From: Gemmatimonadota bacterium
GTDB lineage: Bacteria > Gemmatimonadota > Gemmatimonadetes > Gemmatimonadales > Gemmatimonadaceae
Length of the DNA: 64,000 bases
Direction of reading: 5' to 3'
Assembly: GCA_025359135.1 (NCBI GenBank)
Contig: JANYHJ010000095.1
Coordinates: forward strand, 1-64,000
In this document: positions 57,649 to 64,000 of the stretch, one piece after another
Layout of the letters: the number at the start of each line of letters is the position of its first letter
Numbering within the stretch: position 1 is the first letter of the stretch
Notes under the pieces: model-generated
The model's database searches: none
What the model was told of the DNA's origin: nothing
The model's input: the letters and a program-made list of their open reading frames with translations, nothing else
Position numbers and translations under genes: made by a program

Positions 57649-58317
57649 CTACGGCCAGTGCTTGGTGACCCGCGCCGTGACCACCGAATCGAGCTTGGGG
57701 AAGGCGAAGAGCAGGTACGGATTGCCCTCGCGCGCGATCTTGCCTTGCTCCGGGCCATTGCCGCGCGGCGCGCCCTCACCGTAGCCGTTGTAGAGCGAGT
57801 CGACGACGGTCATGCCATTGATCACCGCTCCGACGGGAGCGAACCCGGTGGCATCAAGGCGCGTGTTGTCGACGAAGTTGAGAAAGAGCTGCGTCGTCCG
57901 CGAATTCGGACCGCCCATGGCAAAGGTCACGGCACCGCGCACGTTGCTCGCCTTCACCGGATCGTCCTGGATACGCCGTGTGCGCCACGCGCTGTTGACG
58001 GCGGAGTCGCCGTGCAGGCCGAACTGCGCCATGAAGCCCTTGACGACGCGGAAGAAGCGCACGCCGTCGTAGTAGCGCGCATGCACGAGATAGTGCACGC
58101 GGTCCACGCCGTTGGGCGCCCACGACCGGCGCATCATGACGTCGAACGGACCACGCGACGTCACGAACGAGACGACGAACGAGTCGGGCGCGGCCTTGGC
58201 CAGCTCGTCGGCCACGGGCGCCTTGAGTCCGGCGAGTGGCGCACGCCGGCAGGCGCCGAGTGCCGCGACGAGCGCGACCATCATCACGCACCGCGCTCGG
58301 AGGGAGCTGATCGGCAT
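57649..58317 (-). CDS. Cyclophilin-type peptidyl-prolyl isomerase, lipoprotein
   Basis: A 222-residue protein with a lipoprotein signal peptide ending in lipobox LGAC (about residue 23). The cyclophilin domain has VRFFRVVKGFMAQFGLHGD, whose Arg is the catalytic one, and TFAMGGPNSRTTQLFLNFVDN with the conserved QLF(I/L)N. GFAPVGAVINGMTVVDSLY follows. It catalyses proline isomerisation, here in the periplasm as an anchored protein. It overlaps no neighbour but starts 5 bases after the stop of a second, similar cyclophilin gene, suggesting tandem duplication with divergence. Confidence 0.9.
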   Translation of the reverse strand: MPISSLRARCVMMVALVAALGACRRAPLAGLKAPVADELAKAAPDSFVVSFVTSRGPFDVMMRRSWAPNGVDRVHYLVHARYYDGVRFFRVVKGFMAQFGLHGDSAVNSAWRTRRIQDDPVKASNVRGAVTFAMGGPNSRTTQLFLNFVDNTRLDATGFAPVGAVINGMTVVDSLYNGYGEGAPRGNGPEQGKIAREGNPYLLFAFPKLDSVVTARVTKHWP

Positions 58318-58322
58318 GGGGA

Positions 58323-59042
58323 CTACGTCTTCTTCTTTCTGGGCGGGTCGGGCTTCACGACGGGTCGCACAGGGACGAAGATGGCAGCGGTCTCGATCGA
58401 GTCGAGTTCGGGGAAGAGTTCCTTGAGGTACAGGTTGCCCTCCGACTTGATCTTGCCCTGATCCGGGCCGACACCCTGCGGCGCACCCTCACCGTAGCCG
58501 GCGTAGAGCTTCTCGACCGCGGGCATGCCGCGCACCACCTCGCCGAAGGGCGCGAACCCCATCTCGTCGAGCTGCGCATTGTCGGCCAGATTGATGAAGA
58601 GCTGCGTCGTGCGAGTGTTGGGGCCGGCGGTCGCGAAGACGATCGTGCCTGTGGTGTTCTTGGCCTTCACGGGATCGTCGGTCAACGTGAGCTTCTCGAA
58701 CGCGGCGTCGACTTCGGTATTGCCCGAGAGTCCGAACTGTGCGACGAAGCCCGGCAGGACGCGGAAGAAGCGCGCGCCGGTGAAGAAACCGTTCGACACC
58801 AGGTAGTGGAAGCGATCCGCGCCGATGGGCGCCCACGCGCGATGCACCAGCACTTCGAACTCGCCTTCGCTGGTCTGGATCAGCACGCGGAAGGTGTCGG
58901 GGGCCGCCGCCGCGAGCTTCTGCGGATCCGGCGCGGTGAGCGCAGGTGAGGCCGGGGTCTTGGGGCCTTCGGCTTCCTTCGAATGGTCGCCGCCACTGCA
59001 GGCAGCGAGCGCGACGAGCACGGCGAGGTGAAAGGTTCTCAT
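58323..59042 (-). CDS. Cyclophilin-type peptidyl-prolyl isomerase, lipoprotein (second copy)
   Basis: A 239-residue protein with a short lipoprotein signal (MRTFHLAVLVALAAC, lipobox LAAC), then an Ala/Pro-rich spacer of about 30 residues. The cyclophilin domain has ARFFRVLPGFVAQFGLSGN, TIVFATAGPNTRTTQLFIN and GFAPFGEVVRGMPAVEKLY. The catalytic Arg and QLFIN are kept. It ends with a basic tail PPRKKKT. The ATG at 59042 begins the signal peptide. It is divergent from the second cruF-like gene across 135 bases. Confidence 0.9.
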   Translation of the reverse strand: MRTFHLAVLVALAACSGGDHSKEAEGPKTPASPALTAPDPQKLAAAAPDTFRVLIQTSEGEFEVLVHRAWAPIGADRFHYLVSNGFFTGARFFRVLPGFVAQFGLSGNTEVDAAFEKLTLTDDPVKAKNTTGTIVFATAGPNTRTTQLFINLADNAQLDEMGFAPFGEVVRGMPAVEKLYAGYGEGAPQGVGPDQGKIKSEGNLYLKELFPELDSIETAAIFVPVRPVVKPDPPRKKKT

Positions 59043-59177
59043 GGCCGGAAAAGTACACGTGCGGACTCCGTCGTCGACTGGGGGCGGCCCAGGAGATGGC
59101 TGCTTGCCGCCCCCCGCGTCGGCGCACATGTTTTCCCGCAGTTCGTGCTCCCACCCGGTCCCGCGCCCGTTCCCGTC

Positions 59178-60131
59178 ATGGCCTCCCTTGCCGCCACGCC
59201 CGATTCGACGGCCGACGCCCTCCTGCGCGTCGCCGCCATTGCGCTGGTGGTGCACGCCGTCGCCCATCTCCTGTCTGCGGTTGCATTTGCCACGTTCCTG
59301 ATCGAGCCCTACCCGGCGTGGATCAACACGCCGACGAACCTCAAGATCATGGCGTTCGGCCTCAGGTGGGGGGGGCAGGGCACGGTGGTGCTGGGCGCCG
59401 TCGCCGCCTTCGCCTTCTGTGCGTCCAAGTTCGGCCTCCGCCACACGTTTGTCGCCTTCGTCGTGAGCTTCGCGCTCTCGCTGGGTGCGGAGTTGGTGGG
59501 CACCGATTCGGGCTATCCGTTTGGTCCGTACGCATACTCGGAGCGGCTCGGCTACAAGATCCTCGAGCTCGTGCCGTTCAACATCCCGACGTCGTGGTTC
59601 TACCTGCTCGTCGGGTGCCTCGCGATCTGCGGACGGCTGCTTCCCGCCAAGGATGATGCGACGAGCAAGTGGTGGTGGGCGTTCGTGGCCGGGCTCATCC
59701 TCACCGCCTACGACGTGTCGATGGACCCGGCGATGGTGAAGACGCGTCACTGGATGTGGCACGCCCGCGACTTCTCGCAGTCGGGCGCCGTCGAGCAGCT
59801 CCTCGCCGAACCGATCTTCTACGGCATGCCGCTGACCAACTGGCTCGGCTGGCTGCTCACGGGCACGCTCGTGACGCGCGCCATGCTGATCTTCGCGCCA
59901 CCATCGCTGTGGGCGCGCGAGATCGCGCCGTTCAAGTTCCCGCTACTGCTCTACGCCGTGAACGGCTTCCTGCCGATCACGATCTGCCTTGCGCAGGACA
60001 TGATTCCCGCGGGCATCATCGGCGCGCTCGCGATGGGGGTTCCGCTCTGGATGGCCTGGCGCCGGGAGCCCGCAGCGGTTGCGGGAAGTGCGCCCGCACT
60101 CGGTCGCGCCGCGCTGACCATCGGCGACTGA
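59178..60131 (+). CDS. Carotenoid 1,2-hydratase, CruF type (second copy)
   Basis: A 317-residue polytopic membrane protein, homologous to the cruF-like gene at 22482-23429. Shared blocks include FGPYAYSERLGYKI (FGPYHYTEMLGYRI in the other), LTAYDVSMDPAM, EPIFYGMPLTNWLGWLLTGTLV and the LLLYAVNGFLPI ending. It belongs to the DUF422/CruF family that hydrates terminal double bonds of acyclic carotenoids. Two copies, each next to a crtI-like gene, suggest sequential hydration steps or different substrates. The ATG at 59178 gives a sensible start; the frame stays open further upstream without homology to the first copy. It leads the second carotenoid operon. Confidence 0.85.
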   Translation: MASLAATPDSTADALLRVAAIALVVHAVAHLLSAVAFATFLIEPYPAWINTPTNLKIMAFGLRWGGQGTVVLGAVAAFAFCASKFGLRHTFVAFVVSFALSLGAELVGTDSGYPFGPYAYSERLGYKILELVPFNIPTSWFYLLVGCLAICGRLLPAKDDATSKWWWAFVAGLILTAYDVSMDPAMVKTRHWMWHARDFSQSGAVEQLLAEPIFYGMPLTNWLGWLLTGTLVTRAMLIFAPPSLWAREIAPFKFPLLLYAVNGFLPITICLAQDMIPAGIIGALAMGVPLWMAWRREPAAVAGSAPALGRAALTIGD

Positions 60132-60170
60132 ACCCAGGTCCGATCCCGACTCGCTCACCACTCGTCACGC

Positions 60171-61715
60171 ATGCGCATCGTCGTCATCGGTAGCGGTTTC
60201 GGGGGACTCGCAGCCGCGATTCGCCTTCAGGCGCTCGGTCATGACGTGACGATCGCCGAGAAGCTCGACAAGGCGGGCGGGCGCGCCTACGTCTTCGAGC
60301 AGGACGGCTTCACCTTCGATGCCGGGCCGACGATCGTGACGGCACCGTGGCTCATCGACGCCATCTTCGAGGCGGCGGGCAAGCGGCGCGACGAGTACGT
60401 GGACCTCATGCTCCTCGAGCCGTTCTACAACGTGCGGTTCGACGACGGCGACATCTTCCGCTACAACGGCATTCGCGACGAGCTGATCGAGCAGGTGCGG
60501 AACTTCTCGCCATCCGACGTGGAAGGCTACGAGCGCTTCGTGGCCGCGGCCAAGGATGTCTTCAACTGCGGCATGCCGCTCATCGACCAGCCGCTGCACA
60601 ACCTGCGGACGATGCTGCCGGTGTTTCCTGATCTCGTGCGCCTCCGCGCCGACCGGTCGGTGGCGGCGATGGTCAATCACTACATGAAGGATGAGAAGCT
60701 GCGGCAGGTCTTCTCGTTCCATCCGCTCCTCATCGGCGGAAATCCGTTCAATGCCTCCGCGATGTTCGCGCTCATCCACTACCTCGAGCAGAAGTGGGGC
60801 GTCTGGTTCGCGAAGGGCGGCATGGGGCAGCTCGTGAAGGGGCTGGTGCGCTGCTTCGAGGACATCGGCGGCACGATCCGCTACGAGAGCGAAGTCAGGC
60901 AGATCACGCTGTCGTCGGACCAGAAGCGCGCCACCGGCGTGCGTCTCGCGGATGGCACGACACTCCCCGCGGACACGGTGATCTGCAACGCCGAGACGGC
61001 CACGGCGCTCAAGACGATGGTGCCCGCGACCGCGCGTCCGCGCATGAGCAACGCGAAGCTCGACCGCTATCGCTACTCGAACTCGCTCTTCGTCATCTAC
61101 TTCGGCACCAACCGGCAGTACCCCGACATCGCGCACCACGAGATCCTGCTCGGCCCCCGCTACAAGGCGCTGTTGCACGACATCTTCGATCGTCGCGTGC
61201 TGGCCGAGGATTTCTCGCTCTATCTGCACCGGCCCACAGCGACCGATCCGTCGCTCGCGCCGCCCGGATGCGATGCGTGGTACGTGCTCTCGCCCGTACC
61301 GCACCTGGGCGGTGACATTGACTGGGACGTGGTGGGGCCGCGCTACCGCGACCGCATCATGCAGCACCTCGAGGAGCGCTACCTGCCCGATCTCTCGAAG
61401 CACATCGTGACCGAGCGGCGCATCGACCCGCGCTACTTCCAGCAGACACTCAACAGCCACCTGGGGAGCGCATTCGGTCCAGAACCCACGCTCTTCCAGT
61501 CGGGCGCGTTCAGGCCGCATCCAGTGTCGAAGGACATCCGCAACCTGTACTTCTGCGGCGCCGGCCCGCACCCGGGCGCGGGGCTGCCGGGGGTGTTCTC
61601 GAGCGGCAAGATCGTCGCCGACCTGATCGGCGCCGAGCCGAATCCCCGACGCGAGCGCGTCGTGCCCCTCGCGCCGCCGCGCACTGCCCTCTCCGAAGTC
61701 GCTGCGGGCGCGTGA
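60171..61715 (+). CDS. Carotenoid desaturase, CrtI/CrtD-type (second copy)
   Basis: A 514-residue FAD-dependent desaturase. The N-terminus MRIVVIGSGFGGLAAAIRLQ matches the first CrtI. The C-terminal FAD motif is GAGPHPGAGLPGVFSSGK. Long shared segments (FSFHPLLIGGNPF, LHRPTATDPSLAPPGCDA) show recent common origin with the gene at 23426-24937. Since crtB is present only in the first operon, this one likely performs a later step, such as 3,4-desaturation of hydroxylated lycopene (CrtD-type); that is inference. It follows the second cruF-like gene by 39 bases and its TGA overlaps the next gene's GTG (GTGA). Confidence 0.88.
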   Translation: MRIVVIGSGFGGLAAAIRLQALGHDVTIAEKLDKAGGRAYVFEQDGFTFDAGPTIVTAPWLIDAIFEAAGKRRDEYVDLMLLEPFYNVRFDDGDIFRYNGIRDELIEQVRNFSPSDVEGYERFVAAAKDVFNCGMPLIDQPLHNLRTMLPVFPDLVRLRADRSVAAMVNHYMKDEKLRQVFSFHPLLIGGNPFNASAMFALIHYLEQKWGVWFAKGGMGQLVKGLVRCFEDIGGTIRYESEVRQITLSSDQKRATGVRLADGTTLPADTVICNAETATALKTMVPATARPRMSNAKLDRYRYSNSLFVIYFGTNRQYPDIAHHEILLGPRYKALLHDIFDRRVLAEDFSLYLHRPTATDPSLAPPGCDAWYVLSPVPHLGGDIDWDVVGPRYRDRIMQHLEERYLPDLSKHIVTERRIDPRYFQQTLNSHLGSAFGPEPTLFQSGAFRPHPVSKDIRNLYFCGAGPHPGAGLPGVFSSGKIVADLIGAEPNPRRERVVPLAPPRTALSEVAAGA

Positions 61716-62515
61716 GTGTGGACTGGATGTACTGGCCGTTCCGGTCGCTCGTCATCGGGCACCTCATCACGGGATCGGTCGGGCTGCTGCTCTTCTGGGT
61801 GGCGGTGGGGACGCGCAAGGGCGGCCCGACCCACACGCGCTGGGGCACCGTGTTCATCTGGAGCATGTTCATCACCGGCGCGTTCGCGGTGACGATGAGC
61901 ACGCTCACGTTGGTTGATCCGTACGCCACGCATCCGCACTTCCGCGAGATGCCGCAGTGGCAGGACGAACAGCTCGTGCGCGCGCTGTTTGGCTGGATGA
62001 TGCAGTACCTGGGCGTACTCACGATCAGTCTTGCGTGGCACGGCGTCGGCGCCGTGCGGAACAAGAAGCATCACGAGGGCAACCGCAACGCGCGCAACAT
62101 CGCCCTGCAGGTGGCGGTGATGCTGCTCGCCGTGAACGTGGCGGTGCGCGGCTACCTCGTGCATCAGCCCACCATGATGGGGATCAGCGTGGTCGGACTT
62201 GCGAGTGGCGCGACCAACTTGTTCTTCGCGTTCCGCCAGGCGCCACCACGCTTCAGCTACCTCTACGAGCATGCCAAGGCGCTGGTGGGGGCGGCCATCA
62301 GTGCGTACACCGCCTTCCTCGCGTTTGGTCTCGTGCGCCTCTATCCCGAACACGCGTTCAACCCCATTCTATGGGCGACGCCGTGCACGATCGGACTGGG
62401 CATCATCATCTATCATCAGGTGCGGATCGCGAGGATGCGCAACAAGGTCGAGGTGGCCCGTGCGGCGAAGGTGGCGGTATCGGCGCCGGCGCTCGCGTAT
62501 CCGGTCGAAGTCTGA
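61712..62515 (+). CDS. Polytopic membrane protein of the second carotenoid operon
   Basis: A 267-residue protein with about seven hydrophobic helices, the first near 11-30 and the last near 222-240. It resembles the DUF2306-type membrane proteins in its early VIGHLITGSVGLLLFW and repeated His-containing loops (YATHPHFREMP, WHGVGAV, NKKHHEGN), but the match is not firm. Its start GTG overlaps the stop of the desaturase gene (GTGA), so it is translated with it; ATG at 61727 is an alternative. A role in carotenoid modification or transfer would fit the place, but nothing in the sequence proves it. Confidence 0.65.
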   Translation: MSVDWMYWPFRSLVIGHLITGSVGLLLFWVAVGTRKGGPTHTRWGTVFIWSMFITGAFAVTMSTLTLVDPYATHPHFREMPQWQDEQLVRALFGWMMQYLGVLTISLAWHGVGAVRNKKHHEGNRNARNIALQVAVMLLAVNVAVRGYLVHQPTMMGISVVGLASGATNLFFAFRQAPPRFSYLYEHAKALVGAAISAYTAFLAFGLVRLYPEHAFNPILWATPCTIGLGIIIYHQVRIARMRNKVEVARAAKVAVSAPALAYPVEV

Positions 62516-62549
62516 GCGCGACGATTCGATTCCAACTGGGAGAGTGCGC

Positions 62550-63506
62550 GTGTTCCACCTGAAGACTCGAGCGGCCGTGGCCGCGACACTCGTGCTGCTG
62601 CCCACCGTGGCGCGCGCGCAGTCGCTCACGCCCGGCACCGGCTACGTGACCGTGCCCGGCGGCCGCTTCTTCTACGAAGTGAGCGGCACCGGTCATGGAA
62701 CGCCCCTCCTCGTCATCCACGGCGGCCCTGGCGGCACGAGTTGCGGCTTCGCGCCGCTCAAGGCGCTGGGCGATGATCGTCCCGTGATCCGCTACGACCA
62801 GTTGGGCACCGGACGGTCGGATCATCCGACCGACACGACACTCTGGCGGTTGCCGCGCTTCGTCACGGAGGTCACCGCGCTGCGCAAGGCGCTCCACCTC
62901 GACCGCGTCATCGTGCTCGGCCACTCGTGGGGCGGCACGGTGGCCGCGGAGTACGCGCTGACCACGAAGGACACGGGGCTCAAGGCCACGGTGCTCGTGA
63001 GTCCGCTCCTGAGCACGCCGATGTGGATCGCCGATGCGCAGGCACTCGAGCGCACGATGCCCAAGCCGTTGCAGGCGGCCATCGCGCGACATGAGGCCGA
63101 CCAGACGTACGATGCCCCCGAGTATCTCGCGGCCACCGATTCGTTCTATGCGCGCTTCCTCGCGCGACGGCAGCCGCGCGTGCGGCCACCCGAGTGTGCG
63201 GGGGTGAAGGGCAACGATACCGTCTATCGCTACATGTGGGGTCCGACCGAGTTCACGGCCACGGGCACGCTCAAGTCGTACGACCGCTCGCGCGAGATCG
63301 CGAAGCTGCACGGTCCCGTGCTTTTCATGACGGGCGAGTACGACGAGGCGCGACCCGTCACGCTCAAGACGTTCGTCGACAAGGTGAAGGGCGCGCAGTT
63401 CGTCGTGGTGCCCAACGCGGGACACGCGATCTGGAACGACAACCCCGAGTTCGCGATTCCGAAGCTGCGCGCGTTCCTTCGTGAGGTCGACGCGAAAGGG
63501 CCGTGA
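62550..63506 (+). CDS. Exported alpha/beta hydrolase, proline iminopeptidase-like (S33)
   Basis: A 318-residue secreted enzyme. A signal peptide (FHLKTRAAVAATLVLLPTVA, cleavage after ARA) precedes an alpha/beta-hydrolase fold. The oxyanion motif is VIHGGPGGTS, the nucleophile Ser is in VLGHSWGGTVAAEY, the acid is in TGEYDEARP and the His in NAGHAIWND. HGGPGG and the RYDQLGTGRSD block are typical of prolyl aminopeptidases of family S33. The GTG at 62550 is chosen because GGGAGA lies 6 bases before it; a GTG at 62544 is in frame. It lies 34 bases after the carotenoid operon genes and may be cotranscribed. Confidence 0.88.
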   Translation: MFHLKTRAAVAATLVLLPTVARAQSLTPGTGYVTVPGGRFFYEVSGTGHGTPLLVIHGGPGGTSCGFAPLKALGDDRPVIRYDQLGTGRSDHPTDTTLWRLPRFVTEVTALRKALHLDRVIVLGHSWGGTVAAEYALTTKDTGLKATVLVSPLLSTPMWIADAQALERTMPKPLQAAIARHEADQTYDAPEYLAATDSFYARFLARRQPRVRPPECAGVKGNDTVYRYMWGPTEFTATGTLKSYDRSREIAKLHGPVLFMTGEYDEARPVTLKTFVDKVKGAQFVVVPNAGHAIWNDNPEFAIPKLRAFLREVDAKGP

Positions 63507-63575
63507 AACGTGGAGGCCGGGCGCGCGCGGCTGACCCGTGGCTGTCGTGAGCGCCGCGGCGCGTCAAGCTGGCGG

Positions 63576-64000
63576 CTACGCTGAGCGCCGCGTCACCCGG
63601 CAGCGGATCTCGTGCGCGGGCCGCGTGGTGAGCCGCGCCAACGGCCACACGCTGGCGGGATCCTCCGACACGAAGTCGTAGCGCCGCACGAGCCGCGCGA
63701 TCACCAGCGACGCTTCGAGCGTGGCGAAGCCCGCGCCGATGCAGACGCGCGGCCCCGAGCCGAACGGCAGGTACGTGCCGGGAATGATCTCCTTGTCGCG
63801 CGACGGATCGAACCGGTCGGGGTCGAAGCGGTCCGGATGCTTCCACAGCTGCTCGTGCCGGTGGATCGACCACGGCGCAATCATCACCATCGTCCCCTTC
63901 CTGATGCGCTTCGTGCCGATCGTCGTGTCGAGGGCCGCCACGCGCGGCAGGAAGGTGATCGGCGGATAGAGACGGAGCACCTCGCGGAAGACGTTGCGCA
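63576..64000 (-). CDS. Cytochrome P450, C-terminal part (runs off the window)
   Basis: The last 140 or so residues of a P450 are visible; the 5' end lies beyond position 64000. The K-helix ExxR motif appears as EVLRLYPP at the edge. Next come the DPDRFDPSR meander and the haem-binding loop FGSGPRVCIGAGFA, with the axial Cys. This is a class of bacterial monooxygenase. Being convergent with the hydrolase and next to a carotenoid operon, it could be a carotenoid hydroxylase, as P450s are in some pigmented bacteria, but substrate cannot be inferred from this fragment. The frame is intact up to the edge, so this is truncation by the window and not a broken gene. Confidence 0.93.
   Translation of the reverse strand, partial: RNVFREVLRLYPPITFLPRVAALDTTIGTKRIRKGTMVMIAPWSIHRHEQLWKHPDRFDPDRFDPSRDKEIIPGTYLPFGSGPRVCIGAGFATLEASLVIARLVRRYDFVSEDPASVWPLARLTTRPAHEIRCRVTRRSA

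Noticed and set aside
63507-63575. Terminator between the hydrolase and P450 genes
   Set aside because: The gap has repeated GAGCGCCGCG segments in direct orientation and no stable inverted repeat with a suitable loop.

Overview
The window is 64 kb of densely packed, high-GC chromosome with a Gram-negative, aerobic character. This is shown by an LPS-core type heptosyltransferase and sugar kinase, outer-membrane beta-barrels ending in Phe, many lipoproteins, a PQQ/cytochrome c dehydrogenase and a carotenoid pathway. The combination of CrtB/CrtI/CruF-type carotenoid genes, an outer-membrane phosphate locus and the tig-clpP-clpX-lon-engB cluster fits best with Gemmatimonadota. That placement is inference from gene content, not from a marker search. 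No gap between genes exceeds about 250 bases. Genes in the same direction are very often joined by ATGA or GTGA start/stop overlaps.

Layout. 1-1126: an isolated secreted protein of unknown function, flanked by insertion-sequence-like repeats on one side and an integron attC-like hairpin on the other (a possible accessory insertion). 1127-4715 (-): an FHA-GAF-nucleotide cyclase translationally coupled to a Kdo-kinase-like enzyme and a heptosyltransferase. 4784-11805: cardiolipin synthase, a metallo-beta-lactamase-fold lipoprotein coupled to trpE, a GspE/PilB-type ATPase fused to a response-regulator receiver domain, and a NUDIX hydrolase. 11835-18202 (-): the proteostasis cluster tig-clpP-clpX-lon-engB. 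18453-22048: a membrane Ser/Thr kinase and an outer-membrane protein, convergent across a strong hairpin. 22177-25939 (-): carotenoid operon crtB-crtI-cruF plus a small membrane protein. 26152-30927: tRNA-Leu(UAG), an HtrA/Deg protein whose catalytic His is replaced by Pro, dnaK and a rhomboid protease.

30928-48206 is a phosphate and polyphosphate island. It holds pstS, a porin-like gene, pstC-pstA-pstB-pstB-phoU, a DUF47-pit phosphate transporter pair, ppk, ppx, a second pstS lipoprotein, phoR, phoB and udk. Together these cover high-affinity uptake (Pst), low-affinity uptake (Pit), storage and breakdown (Ppk/Ppx) and control (PhoB/PhoR/PhoU). Direct repeats with 11-base spacing upstream of pstS and of the DUF47-pit pair are candidate PhoB sites, and an 11-mer from the pstS site recurs inverted before ppk.

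48381-50946: purine salvage (adenosine deaminase, purine nucleoside phosphorylase) with a small beta-grasp-like protein coupled to the deaminase. 50951-59042 (-): a DUF4198 protein with a membrane partner, a secreted M24 peptidase homologue, a PQQ dehydrogenase with an embedded c-type haem motif, phenylacetate-CoA ligase with a DUF3052 protein, and two tandem cyclophilin lipoproteins. 59178-64000: a second carotenoid module (cruF paralogue, crtI/crtD paralogue, a membrane protein), an S33 alpha/beta hydrolase, and the C-terminal part of a cytochrome P450 that runs off the window. The two carotenoid modules together would suit an acyclic, hydroxylated, further desaturated carotenoid; this is inference.
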